Shown here: positions 23,354 through 33,400 of the stretch, in pieces
Numbering within the stretch: the stretch's first letter is position 1
Layout: each line of letters opens with the position of its first letter
DNA from: Termitomyces sp. T153
Lineage: Eukaryota > Basidiomycota > Agaricomycetes > Agaricales > Lyophyllaceae
Assembly: GCA_018296165.2 (NCBI GenBank)
Contig: JACKQL020000029.1
Location: 248,001 to 312,000 of the forward strand
Reading direction: 5' to 3'
DNA: 64,000 nucleotides
The notes under the pieces: model-generated
The model's database searches: none
The model's input: only the letters and a program-made list of their open reading frames with translations
Told to the model about the DNA's origin: nothing
Made by a program: the position numbers and the translations under genes

Positions 23354-24284
23354 TCAAAATTCCTGAGCCTCTGTGGTAGGAGTAAAATTACGCAGTACAC
23401 TTTTAGAGACGTTAGCGTCAAGTGGCAAATACAGGACTGGACATACTGTCATGCTGCCGGCACTGGTATTCATGATAAGGGCAACAATAAGACCATTCAA
23501 ACCCAGCACTTCAGCGAAGATGAGAATTAGGATCTAAAGAAAGATCAGAACGCAGGAAAGCGAAAAGAGGGTGGGAGGGTACGCACCATGCAAACGAATA
23601 GCTTGGGTTGTTGCGCAGTTTCACGAACACCAGCATCGCCAACGATTCCGATGGAGAAACCCGCTGCAAGACCTGCAAGACCGACAGACAAACCAGCACC
23701 AAGTTGTACAAAGCCCTTTGCAAGGGACATCGTGGTCGACACTGTGGACACAAGTTTGCTTCAGAAATCTTCTTTCACAATAAAGAAGTGCTACACACGA
23801 TCTCCGGCAATGAGGACCGAAACAACTAGACCGTAGATTCGGCGACCAAGTGAAATGAGCAATTGTAAGAGCAAAAGAAGTGCATAATAAAGACACAGCA
23901 AAGATACCAGCCATGATGACAGGAACAGCCCATTTCATCATGAGGTCTGGGCGCAGAACGGACATGGCAGAAATGCGACGCCTGACTTTGCAGTTCCATA
24001 ACTTCACATAGGATTGAGTGTCAGCAGATACGCAGTTTGGCTGTGACATGCCTTGCTCCTATGCCTAATCACGCAACATTTCATTAATAACTACTCTCAG
24101 ACACGCAAAGTACTACCAAACGGTGCAGGGATCAAAGTACTTACAAGCAAAGATAATTGCGCTGGTGCAGCCCTAGAAATTGGATTTGACATTAGGCCGT
24201 TTCCGACATAGACGATAAATTAATAATTCAGCTCACAATAGCACTAAAGAAGGGAGCGTACACGCGGCAAAGGTCAGAGGACAT
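23354..24284 (-). pseudogene. VMA3: Broken V-ATPase proteolipid subunit c gene (VMA3-like)
   Basis: The intact protein forms the proton-carrying rotor ring of the vacuolar ATPase. The minus strand from 24284 reads MSSDLCRVYAPFFSAI|GCTSAIIFA, then [73 protein letters not shown] and ILILIFAEVLGLNGLIVALI, the full order of a 16-kDa proteolipid. Several lesions appear. A single base is missing where the family has KSGVGISAM (rc of about 23972-23980 reads GGCGTCGCATT, one G short). The intron after MAGIFA has lost its AG acceptor. The invariant GVRGTAQQ is GVRETAQQ, and FVGM is FVCM. The proton-binding Glu in IFAEVLG is still present. The C-terminus runs on to a stop at 23354. Most likely a redundant copy that recently stopped being constrained. 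Confidence 0.78.
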
Positions 24285-25043
24285 CGTCAAAGAGAGGCAT
24301 ACACGGCCAGGAGGAGTGAATGTTCTGAGGATGGGAGCCGGGGGAGCAATGTAGAGTGATTGTCGTATGATTATAAGTAATAAAATGCCGCTTGTTCTCA
24401 CGCAATGCATTCTTGGAAACACGACATTGAGTCTTGATGGCAGAGAGTAAGACACGTTCACGGTTGGGATTTTTGAAAATATGGGCAAGTTGACAGTATT
24501 CTTGACTTTCACGAAGTGTTTTCTGGTTGTGATGTCAGGTGAAATACATAACATGAGATATATATGGAGGATTCACCTCTACCTCTATGCGTGCGAGGTT
24601 GAAAAAAATGCAGGAAGGGCAGAAAAGATGGTCTTGAACAATAACACGAATAGTGCTCTACACAAATCAAGTTGAGGTTTTCAAAAAGATATTCATGAAA
24701 CATGCTTCTTGATCTTTCGTCAGACTGAAGCGGTTAGCGGGAGTGATGAAGGCATAGAAAATCTTGGCCAGTTGTTGGTATAGAAAAGCTCTGTCCATTT
24801 TGCATAGAGACCGTAAAAGAACCTATCGTATTAGAGTCGGCAAGCAAGTTCATATTTTCGACGACAAGTTCAACAAACAGAACGCAACAGTCATGTTTGT
24901 TTTTGGCATTCTCCCTTGTTTATGACCACAAGAAAACATGTATATATTTTGAGTCATCGTCTACGTTGTATCCATATGTATATACGTTTGAATATGAATA
25001 GCAAAGAGTTCAAAAGTTCTCTGATCTGGGAGTGGAATTCAGT
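24285..25043. other. Intergenic, 760 bp, AT-rich
   Basis: No gene could be supported. It contains the 5' flank of the V-ATPase pseudogene and the 3' flank of the kinase-like gene. Confidence 0.5.
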
Positions 25044-26282
25044 TTAAGTGCACCTCTTCATGGGACTTGCACTCGATGTTCGTGGCACGTAATCCCTTGT
25101 AGTATCCTCCTCTGACGCAGTCTGACCCATTGTCTTAGCATTAGTCTGATCCATTGTCTCTGCATCTGTCTGACCCATCATCTCTGCATCTGTCTGACCC
25201 ATCGTCCCTGCACCCTGTGCCATGGTCTCTGGCATGTTAAGGATAGCACACTCAAGGGCATTGATAAACTCGTCACAGCAATCCTCTGGAGGGTCCGCCG
25301 CAGTTTTGGATGCAGGATACAATGCACCCCAGATGCGTTTGAGTGCTGGTACCAAGGGGTTGAAGATCGGTTTGACGTGACTTAAGATTCGTTTGTCGAG
25401 ATAGTGATGGAATCGAACTGTTTTTATCTCCCCAAGAGTTTCCAACTCAAGCTGTAGTAAAAACCAAGAAGCAAGAGGTTTAGGAAGAGTCACCGTGCGG
25501 AACTTCTGATCATTGGGCTTGTCGAAGTCGTCGATTTGAGTCACAACAAAGATTAAAACATAGAACAAAGACTCCAAATCATATCCCACGCAATGAGGAG
25601 CAGTAGGATTCATTAAGAGGTGTATAGCCATGAAAGGGGCTGTGCCCTGGAAACCCATTAATATATATGTACAGTGTCGTGTGCAGATAGACTCACGGTT
25701 CTGACACCAAAATCATCAATGTTCACCACATCTTGAGCAGGTGATCTTATGGCTGGTGAGGGCCCAAAAGACCACGACTCTACTGAGGCATCTTCTTGGG
25801 TGAATGAAGGGACGGCGGATGAAGGGGCAGTGGATGAAGGGGCAGCGGATGAAGGGGCGGCTAGTGGATCTGAGATGCGTGCGTCAATGAAAGATGTGTA
25901 ATCAAAATCAATTAGAAGGCCGCGTCTACATCCCGCCCTCCTCAGAATATCGATCACAGAGCGTGAATATTCATCAATCGGCTCCTCAAAATCGGCCTCG
26001 TGCAACATCAGACTAGTGGCAGAGATATTGCAATGCATGTGATTATGGTCTCGCAGATACTTGATACCTGTATTAACATTAGTAATCGAGACAGGTAACA
26101 AACATAAGCATGCCTTTTGCATAGTCTAAAAACACACTTATAACCTCGATGTGATTTTGGACAGTTGAGAGGGGAGAGCCGACAGGCTTCTCGACAATGC
26201 GCCGCTTTTCTCTGTGCTTCGTTTCAGGCTGGCCCGGTTGTAAACGTTGTCGGTGTGTGCCGGTTGAGTAAGGCAAGGTCAT
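25044..26282 (-). CDS. FunK1-type fungal protein kinase, truncated N-terminally
   Basis: The first supported exon (26282 to about 26122) reads ...REKRRIVEKPVGSPLSTV...EVISVFLDYAK. A GC-AG intron (AAG|GCATGC...ACAG) then joins GIKYLRDHNHMHCNISATSL, in which HCN replaces the HRD catalytic loop of kinases. LLIDFDYTSF corresponds to the DFG region as DFD, normal for FunK1. A further intron leads to GTAPFMAIHLLMN (the APE region) and HCVGYDLESLFYVLIFVVTQ, a typical FunK1 block. The N-lobe with the glycine-rich loop and Lys is not found upstream, where sequence runs into low-complexity DNA and the retrotransposon. The catalytic Asp is replaced by Asn, so kinase activity is doubtful. A PSSAAPSSTAPSS insert follows the DFD motif. 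The C-terminus carries an 11-residue repeat (MGQTDAE type) and ends in a Ser/Arg-rich tail. It could be a domesticated pseudokinase or a decaying gene. Confidence 0.65.
25118..25212 (-). repeat. 33-bp coding minisatellite in the kinase C-terminus
   Basis: Units of 33 bp with the core GTCTGACCCAT..TCTCTGCATCT encode repeats of the type DAETMGQT. Three to four copies are recognisable, with substitutions such as MMGQT, TMDQT and TMGQT. The repeats keep the reading frame. Confidence 0.75.
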
Positions 26283-26775
26283 ATAATCAACGAATTTGGG
26301 AATCTGGTGAGGGCGAGGGCGAGGGCGAGGGCAGGTTCAAGAGACAATAGATATAGTAGTCAGTCAAGGGCATGAGTTCTAACAAGGATACAGTCTATAA
26401 ATTTGGCATGCATGTTCCATAAATGGGAAAAGCCCCATTTGTTAGCCGATCTCATCCTGAGATTTATATAAAGTTACAAACCTGACAATAAGACAATAAA
26501 TCATTTATTGACCTACAAATGGTCTCGTATCAAAAGGTACCTATACAGGCTCACTTTTCATGCCATAATCGAGATAGGATCAACTGTGTTGAAGTTAGAA
26601 CATACAAAAATGATATAAAAACATGTATTATAAAACCTGTATGATGACATGTTCTCGGCATTTGAACCACAGATATGAGATTGGAGCTTCGAGTTGATAG
26701 AAAATAGGAACTGGAGTATCAGCCATGCGAAAGGAACTTTGATTACAAGCCAATATATAAGATTATCAATATACG
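26283..26775. other. AT-rich flank left of the LTR retrotransposon
   Basis: No gene is seen. A short hexanucleotide repeat (GAGGGC, four units) lies at about 26309-26333. The kinase N-lobe expected here is absent. Confidence 0.5.
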
Positions 26776-27173
26776 GTTTCTGTCACGACCCGCTCCCTAG
26801 ATCCCTAGACACGGCCCCCAACCCCTCCCGATAACTCCCCGGAACCCCGCCCACACTTTCGACGCCCACACTGGGCAACTCCGACGCTTCTCCGGCAAAC
26901 CCCGACGGCAACTCCCTATCCGTAGCCATCAACACCCCCTTGAAACCCTCCCCCACCGTTCCTGGACACGTCATACGTCCCCGACCCCCTACCCTAGTTC
27001 ACCCGACCCATCCCGGAGTGCCACGACGCCCCGGAGCGGCCGCGCCCCCAACTGATCCCATCAGAATACCGCCGCGGCCCGAACTTGGGTTGTACCCGAC
27101 ACCCGTCGACTCAGCACAGCCCCGTCGACCCCCGCCATCACATCCGCCGCCCTTGGAGGCACCCAGTAGTTGG

Positions 27174-27180
27174 TATATAA
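27174..27180 (+). promoter_or_regulatory. Candidate LTR TATA box
   Basis: TATATAA in the 5' LTR within the only AT-rich patch of the U3-like part; the same sequence is at 37060-37066 in the 3' LTR. Probably the start region of element transcription, with the GTCTC array in R/U5. This is inference from position and sequence alone. Confidence 0.5.
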
Positions 27181-27297
27181 GTCATAGAATGACTCCTCGG
27201 ACCCTAGTCTTGATATTACATTTTACCGGTTTCCTATGTTTCGTCTCTCGTCTCGTCTGTATTTCTGTTCCTAGGTTTCGAATCTATCTTTTCTCAG

Positions 27298-27386
27298 TCT
27301 CGTCTCGTCTCCGTCTCGTCTCGTCTCCGTCTCGTCTCGTCTCCGTCTCGTCTCGTCTCCGTCTCGTCTCGTCTCCGTCTCGTCTC
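27298..27386 (+). repeat. 16-bp tandem array GTCTCGTCTCGTCTCC in the 5' LTR (five units)
   Basis: Five full units plus a partial one. The 3' LTR has two units at the same place (37183-37224). It lies downstream of the TATA-like box, probably in the transcribed leader. Confidence 0.9.
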
Positions 27387-27833
27387 AACTGTACATATTT
27401 CCTTTGTTCCCCAGAAGTTCCCTTGCTCCCTACATCAGTACGAACTCCGCGCACGCGCCACGACCTGAACATTCCTAACGACAACCCCGGGCCTCACTAC
27501 CCGCTCACCCCGGAACCCATCAAGCCCCGGTAATCCCCTATCCAACCGACCCCGCCCCCCCCGACAGCCGAGAAGCCTCCGCCTACCCCGCAATCCCCTC
27601 GTGCGTCCGCTAACGAGCTCCGACACCCACCCCGGGTCAACGACCAGTACCTCCGGTCTTAGACCCCTCTGAATCACTCCGGACCTACTCGGGCCGCTAT
27701 CCCTAGGGGCCCCTCGCAAGCCTTCCCCACCTCCGCTCCAACCCCGGGCGCCTGGTTATAAACGCAGGACATCGCGTCTGCCTAGTAAGGACTCGCCAGT
27801 GTACTGAGCCACCGTCGTCAGCGGAACCTGACA

Positions 27834-27865
27834 TAATATCAAGACTCCCCCTTACCCCGTTCTCG
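27834..27865 (+). other. Leader between 5' LTR and gag; primer-binding site not canonical
   Basis: Only 32 bp separate the LTR from the gag ATG. The sequence after the LTR is TAATATCAAGACTCCC. A tRNA-complementary site normally starts TGG; TAATATCA resembles TGGTATCA (common for initiator Met tRNA) with GG replaced by AA. The resemblance is short and may be coincidence. Confidence 0.4.
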
Positions 27866-30376
27866 ATGTCTGCGTTCAACCCCGCGTACAACCCAGTCGG
27901 TTACCCAACCGACGCCTACGGCCGGCCCATATTGGAAAATTCCTACGCCCCATTCTACCCGGGCCCCTTCACGGACCAATACATGCCCCGTCACTGGACC
28001 CCTGACCCCAACCAGGTGTTCTACGCCCCCTCCATCAGCCAGGGAATACCCCCGGGCTGGCGCCGCCCTCCCGCATTCCACGCCGATGGCAACAACCCCC
28101 GTATCAACCCCAGAGGATACTCCGCAGCACCCCCCAACCCCGCCTACCTTCCCCCCGCCCATTACTATGCGTATCCAATCCCCGCTGCAGCCCCAGCCCC
28201 GCCGGAAGCTACGGATAACTATTCCCCACCCCGCCCACCATTCGCCGTTCAAACCCCTCCTTCCCCCAGGCAGCAGAGGATCGAAGCCTACGCCCAGCAA
28301 CGCGACGAAGTTCTCCGCTTCCTCCGCCTGTCCCCTGCGGAATTCGCAAGGCGTACCCGCACCTTCCTTACCAGCCTAGGCTACCCCGACACCTCCGCAA
28401 CCCCGGAGGTCTGGGCGGACCGACTCCTCGACTTCCACGAACGCTACCTGCAAGGGAACCTCCCGGAGAACACGCAAGGCACCCTGGGCCTCGACGAGAA
28501 CTTACGGAACGAGCTCCGCGCCTTGGTCGAAGAAATCCACACTAGCCCGAACCCCCGCCCCTTCGAAGATCCCCTGGACCCCGCCCGCTCCTTCCACGTG
28601 CAATGCGAGGAACCCGTCGGGACACGAAACGAAGCCCCATCTTCCGTTCCCCGCCAGCAGGAAGAACTCAACGCGGCCTCCAGCATCTTGAGGAATCTCA
28701 ACCCCGCGGGGGGGCTGTTCGACCAACCCGCCGCCCACACCCTGGCCCTCTCCGCCCGGCCCCGGGCCAGCTCGGTGCCCAGTGCCTTCCGAACCTGGGA
28801 TCAACCCGCCATCCCCGAAATCCGCTCCCAACGACCGTCCCTACGCGTCGACGACGACAACCGGACCCTCTCCTATATCGACGAGCCGGGCAACCCCGTC
28901 GACGAACACCCCCCGCGCAACGGGCCCCAACGAGACCGACCCCCCCATTTCGACCTCCGCGCCCCTCGTAGCAACGCCCCTCCGCCCCGTCCCAACGCCC
29001 CAGTCCCCCCGCGACAGCCCCTGGGCCCCGGGGCGCCCCGACCCCCTCTGTCCGCCAACCCCTTTCGTCCCCCGCCCGCCCCGATGCCTAACCCCCCCAA
29101 CGACATCAACTATTTCGGACCCCCGAATCCCGGAGGACCCTCTCCCCCTCGATGGGCCCCAGGACCCGCCCCGGGTAGTGTAGGTCAGAACCCCGGTGGG
29201 GGACCACCCAATGGCGGACCCCCAGGAGGATGGGGCCCGGCGATGGACAACTTCCCCCCCCAGCGCGGAAACGGAAACAACTACTACTACTACTACAACG
29301 CCGGACCCCCACCCCGAACTCAAAATTTGCAGGACGACACCCGCGACGCACTGGCCCGGGAAGGAAAGCTCGACATCCAGAAGCCCAAACCCTTCACCGG
29401 CCGCGACCCCCGGAAGTGGCGAATCTTCCTGACCCAATGCTTAACTATGTTTCAAGCTAAGCCCATCACTTTTCAGCTTGAGAGCTCACGAGTAGCCTTC
29501 GCCGCATCATACTTACAGGGCATTGCTTTCAACCACTACACCGCGCTACTCCGGTTCGACCCAAACAATCCCATACTCTCCCATTGGCTCGCTTTCACTC
29601 AAGAGTTCTCGAGTAAGTTTGGCGTCTTTGACACCGTAGCAGAGGCGGAGGAAAATCTCTTCAACCTCCGAATGCGCGACAACGAACGCTTCACGACCTT
29701 CATCGTACGGTTCAAACGAGAGGCCTACGAGACCGGCTGGAATTACAACGCCCTCCGGTTCGCCCTCCGTCGTGCCCTGCCCCAACGGATCAAGGACGTC
29801 CTTCGCCTCGCGCCCAAACAAACCACCTACGACGGGTACAAGGCGCTCGTTACCCAGGTCGACCAACGTTATTGGGAAGATCGCAGCGAAAACACGGCGC
29901 CCCGGACCTCGTGGAATACTTCCGGTAACACCAACTGGCAGACCGGAGCAACCAATGGCATCCGACCCTCCATCCCCGCTAGCCCTGCTAACCCCGCACC
30001 CCGCTTCCCCCCGGGCCGAGGAGTCCCCAACACAAATCGGCCCCCGGGACAGCGACCACCCGCCCAGCTCAACGCCGCCGACCTCCACGACACCCCAGTA
30101 CCTCCGGATACCAATCCCGACGACCGCGACGACAGCCTGGACCCCGCCAACGATCAGGAAGCCCTATGCGCAAACAGGATCCAGGACAGTCAGTGGATTG
30201 ACGTGCCGGAAGAAACGCAGGAGAAACGACGGAAGGAGGGCGCGTGCATCCTATGTGGTGAGCAGGGACATTTTATTCGCAATTGCCCTAAACGACAGGT
30301 GATGGGACGCGCCGTGTGGACGATCGACAGAGAAGACTGTAACTACCAGTTCACGGAAAACAAGTCGGCGGTTTAG
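27866..30376 (+). CDS. Retrotransposon Gag, 836 aa, with CCHC zinc knuckle
   Basis: Structural protein that would assemble the virus-like particle and package element RNA. The ATG at 27866 lies 32 bp after the LTR. The first 480 residues are unusually long, Pro/Asn/Arg-rich and probably disordered (YAPFYPGPFTDQYMPRHW; many PPR and GGP stretches). The retrotransposon Gag domain follows at roughly residues 505-650 (KPFTGRDPRKWRIFLTQC, YLQGIAFNHYTALL, FNLRMRDNERFTTFIVRF, RRALPQRIKDVLRLAP). A second Pro-rich linker leads to one zinc knuckle, CILCGEQGHFIRNC (CX2CX4HX4C), near residues 793-806. The ORF is complete and ends in TAG at 30374. Compared with typical Ty3 Gags of 300-500 residues it is large because of the N-terminal extension. 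Confidence 0.9.
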   Translation: MSAFNPAYNPVGYPTDAYGRPILENSYAPFYPGPFTDQYMPRHWTPDPNQVFYAPSISQGIPPGWRRPPAFHADGNNPRINPRGYSAAPPNPAYLPPAHYYAYPIPAAAPAPPEATDNYSPPRPPFAVQTPPSPRQQRIEAYAQQRDEVLRFLRLSPAEFARRTRTFLTSLGYPDTSATPEVWADRLLDFHERYLQGNLPENTQGTLGLDENLRNELRALVEEIHTSPNPRPFEDPLDPARSFHVQCEEPVGTRNEAPSSVPRQQEELNAASSILRNLNPAGGLFDQPAAHTLALSARPRASSVPSAFRTWDQPAIPEIRSQRPSLRVDDDNRTLSYIDEPGNPVDEHPPRNGPQRDRPPHFDLRAPRSNAPPPRPNAPVPPRQPLGPGAPRPPLSANPFRPPPAPMPNPPNDINYFGPPNPGGPSPPRWAPGPAPGSVGQNPGGGPPNGGPPGGWGPAMDNFPPQRGNGNNYYYYYNAGPPPRTQNLQDDTRDALAREGKLDIQKPKPFTGRDPRKWRIFLTQCLTMFQAKPITFQLESSRVAFAASYLQGIAFNHYTALLRFDPNNPILSHWLAFTQEFSSKFGVFDTVAEAEENLFNLRMRDNERFTTFIVRFKREAYETGWNYNALRFALRRALPQRIKDVLRLAPKQTTYDGYKALVTQVDQRYWEDRSENTAPRTSWNTSGNTNWQTGATNGIRPSIPASPANPAPRFPPGRGVPNTNRPPGQRPPAQLNAADLHDTPVPPDTNPDDRDDSLDPANDQEALCANRIQDSQWIDVPEETQEKRRKEGACILCGEQGHFIRNCPKRQVMGRAVWTIDREDCNYQFTENKSAV

Positions 30377-30450
30377 GTCTGGAAGACGCACTAGACCGCA
30401 GACCACATCCCGACGTCTTCTCCGCCCCAGCCACACTTCTCCGCGCAACG

Positions 30451-33400
30451 ATGCTTGCCCCGGACAACCCCCCAGCACACCTCCCCTCCCACTCCTCCAC
30501 AAACCTCCTCCTCCGCACCACTCTCCCCTTCACCGACAAGCCCGTCCCCACACTAGTCGACAGCGGTGCCACCGATAACTTTGTTGACGAATCCCTGGCG
30601 GCGCTTGCCCCACAACCCCTCCGCCGTCTCCCCGCCCCGATCCCCCTCAAACTCTTTGACGGAGACTCTACCCCAGCGGGAGATATCACTCATTGCCTAG
30701 AAACGACCCTGACCTTCGCCGACGGACAACGGCAAGAACTCCGGCTACTCGTCACAAAATTACACCCCTCCGCCCCCGTCGTCCTAGGGTTCTCATGGCT
30801 CCGCTCCACCAACCCCCGCGTCGATTGGCCCAGTCTCACCCTACGCCTCGACCGGGACAACCCCGCCGATTCTGGGCTGGTACCCTTCCATGTCCCACCC
30901 CCCTCCGAGAGCTCCGAGGCCACGATCAACCAACCCCGGACCCCGCCGCAACTTCGCTCTAGATCTGCGCGATCATTCGTCATCTATGTCCGACTTGGCG
31001 GCTCGCTCAAGGAGCTTCCCGCCCTCATAGACAGCGGCGCCTCCGGTGTCTTCGTCAGCAATCAACTCGACCTCCGACGCAACGACCTCGACAAACCCCT
31101 CGAGCTCCAACTCTTCGATGGGAGCCCCGCCACGACAAGAATCACGCAGTACCACGACGACACCCTCACCCTCGACAACGACCTGCAGTTCCAGGCCCGA
31201 CTCCTCGTTACCCAGCTACCCCCGTCGACCCCGATCGTGCTCGGACTCCCGTGGCTGCGAGACGTCAACCCCGACATCAACTGGAAGAACCTTACCATGC
31301 AATTCCCCGGCCCCGAAGCAAGGTTAGCAGCCGCCATCCACCTCCGCTTCCAGCCTATCCCGGACCCCGACGCCACCCCGGATCCGACTGCTACATCCAC
31401 AGGACCCGACCCCGTCGACTCCGGAAACCTCGACATTAAAATCATCGGCGCCATCCCCTTCGCGCGCCTCCTACGGGAAGGCACCCCCGCCTTCCAGTTG
31501 CAAGTCACGCCGGCCCTACCGGAGAAATACCTCCGCGCAGGGACTATCACGCCAGAAAGGAAGACGGAGGAACAGATCCTATCCGAAGTAGTTCCCCCGG
31601 AGTATCATGAATTCGCTGACATGTTCTCCGAAGGAAGTGCCAAGGAACTCCCTCCGCACCGCTCCTACAACCACCAGATCGACCTCGAAGAAGGCACCTC
31701 ACCCCCGTTTGGCAAGATCTACAACATGTCCGAAGTCGAGCTCCGGGCCCTGAAGGAGTACCTCGACGACATGCTCGGCAAAGGTTTCATACGTCCCTCG
31801 ATCTCCGCGGCTGGCGCCCCGGTCCTGTTCGCCAAGAAAAAAGACGGATCCCTCCGACTCTGTGTGGATTATCGGGGACTCAACAAAGTCACCAAGAAGA
31901 ACCGGTACCCCCTCCCCTTAATCGGAGACCTTGTTGATCGCCTTCGCAGCGCCAAGATTTACACGAAAATCGACCTTCGCTCCGGCTACAACAATGTCCG
32001 GATCGCCCCGGGGCATGAATGGAAGACCGCCTTTCGCACCCGCTACGGCCTCTTTGAGTATCTTGTAATGCCCTTCGGAATGACTAACTCCCCCGCCACC
32101 TTCCAGTACTTCATGAACGACATCTTCCACGACATGAACGACGTCTTTGTCATCGTGTATTTGGACGATATCCTGATCTATTCGAATTCGCCCGCGAAGC
32201 ATTCGGAGCACGTCCGCCGTGTCCTGGAACGGCTCCGAGAGTATCACCTTCATGCTAAACCCGAAAAGTGCTCATTCCACACAGCGGAAGTCGAATATCT
32301 CGGGGTCATCGTCACCCCCGACGGTGTGCGCATGGATCCCGCCAAGGTCGACGCAATACTCAACTGGCCCTCCCCGCAGAACGTCAAGGAGGTACAGTCA
32401 TTCTTGGGGTTTGCTAACTTCTATCGCTGCTTCATCGACAACTACTCCGGAATTACCAAGCCCCTCAACCGGCTCACAAGGAAGGACACCCCTTGGGATT
32501 GGGACAGCAAGTGCCAGAGCGTATTCCTCCTCCTGAAGAAGGCCTTCACCTCCGCTCCAGTCCTCCGCCATTTCGACCCCTCCCTACCGATCGTGCTCGA
32601 ATGTGACGCCTCCGACTACGCTATCGCCGGGATACTCTCCCAGTCGAACTCGGAGGGCAAGGATCTCCGCCCCATCGCATTCTACACCCGATCAATGATC
32701 CCCGCGGAACTCAACTACGACATTTACGACAAGGAACTCCTCGCAATCGTCGAAGCCTTCCGTCAGTGGCGGGCCTACCTCGAGGGGTCCCCGCACCGCA
32801 TCCAAGTCTACTCCGACCACAACAACCTGCAATATTTCACGACCACGAAACAGCTCAGCTGCCGCCAGGCTCGATGGTCCGAAACCCTTTCGGAGTACGA
32901 TTTTACCATTCACTACCGCCCCGGGCGACTCGGCGCAAAGCCCGACGCCCTCACTCGAAGACCCGACGTGTATCCGAAGAAATCGTTCGAAACCGAACGA
33001 AATGCATTCAACCATCGAGTGGTAATCCCACCTGAACATCTACATGCCGTGCTGATTTTAAACGAAGAAGGAATCCTCCAGCAAATCAGGAATTCACCCC
33101 CGGACCCCTTCTTCAACCAGCACGACCCCCGCAACAACCCCGACGAGTCGAGCGTAGACAACCCCTTTTCGCTATTCCCGGACCACCGCCTGCTGCTCCG
33201 AAGTGGACGAATCTACGCCCCGGACCACAAGTCCATTCGCCTCGACATACTCCGGCAGCACCACGATCACAAGCTCCAGGGGCACCCAGGAATTCGTAAG
33301 ACCCTTCAACTCATCTCCCGGACTTATTTTTGGCCAGGAATGAAGAAGGACGTCACGCGATACGTGAGGGCCTGCGAGCCCTGCCTACGGGCCAAAGTCC

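Larger units (their letters stand above)
26781..27833 (+). repeat. 5' LTR (1053 bp)
   Basis: Begins TGTCACGACC and ends GGAACCTGACA, giving terminal inverted TGTCA/TGACA. It contains a candidate TATA box, a GTCTC-rich 16-bp tandem array (27298-27386) and a second TATAAA at about 27755. It matches the 3' LTR except for C/T changes near 26828 and 27777 and three extra 16-bp units. Confidence 0.95.

Noticed and set aside
26940..27533. Plus-strand open frame within the LTR (Pro-rich)
   Set aside because: Lies in untranscribed or leader LTR sequence, contains the 16-bp repeat array, differs in length between LTRs, and has no domain.
28841..29437. Gly/Val-rich 198-codon minus-strand frame inside gag
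   Set aside because: Mirror of the Pro-rich Gag; GC-rich DNA has few stops, so long chance frames are expected.
30550..31300. Second protease domain as a result of a misassembled duplication
   Set aside because: The two domains share only scattered residues at the protein level and differ in DNA, so this is an old duplication, not an assembly repeat.
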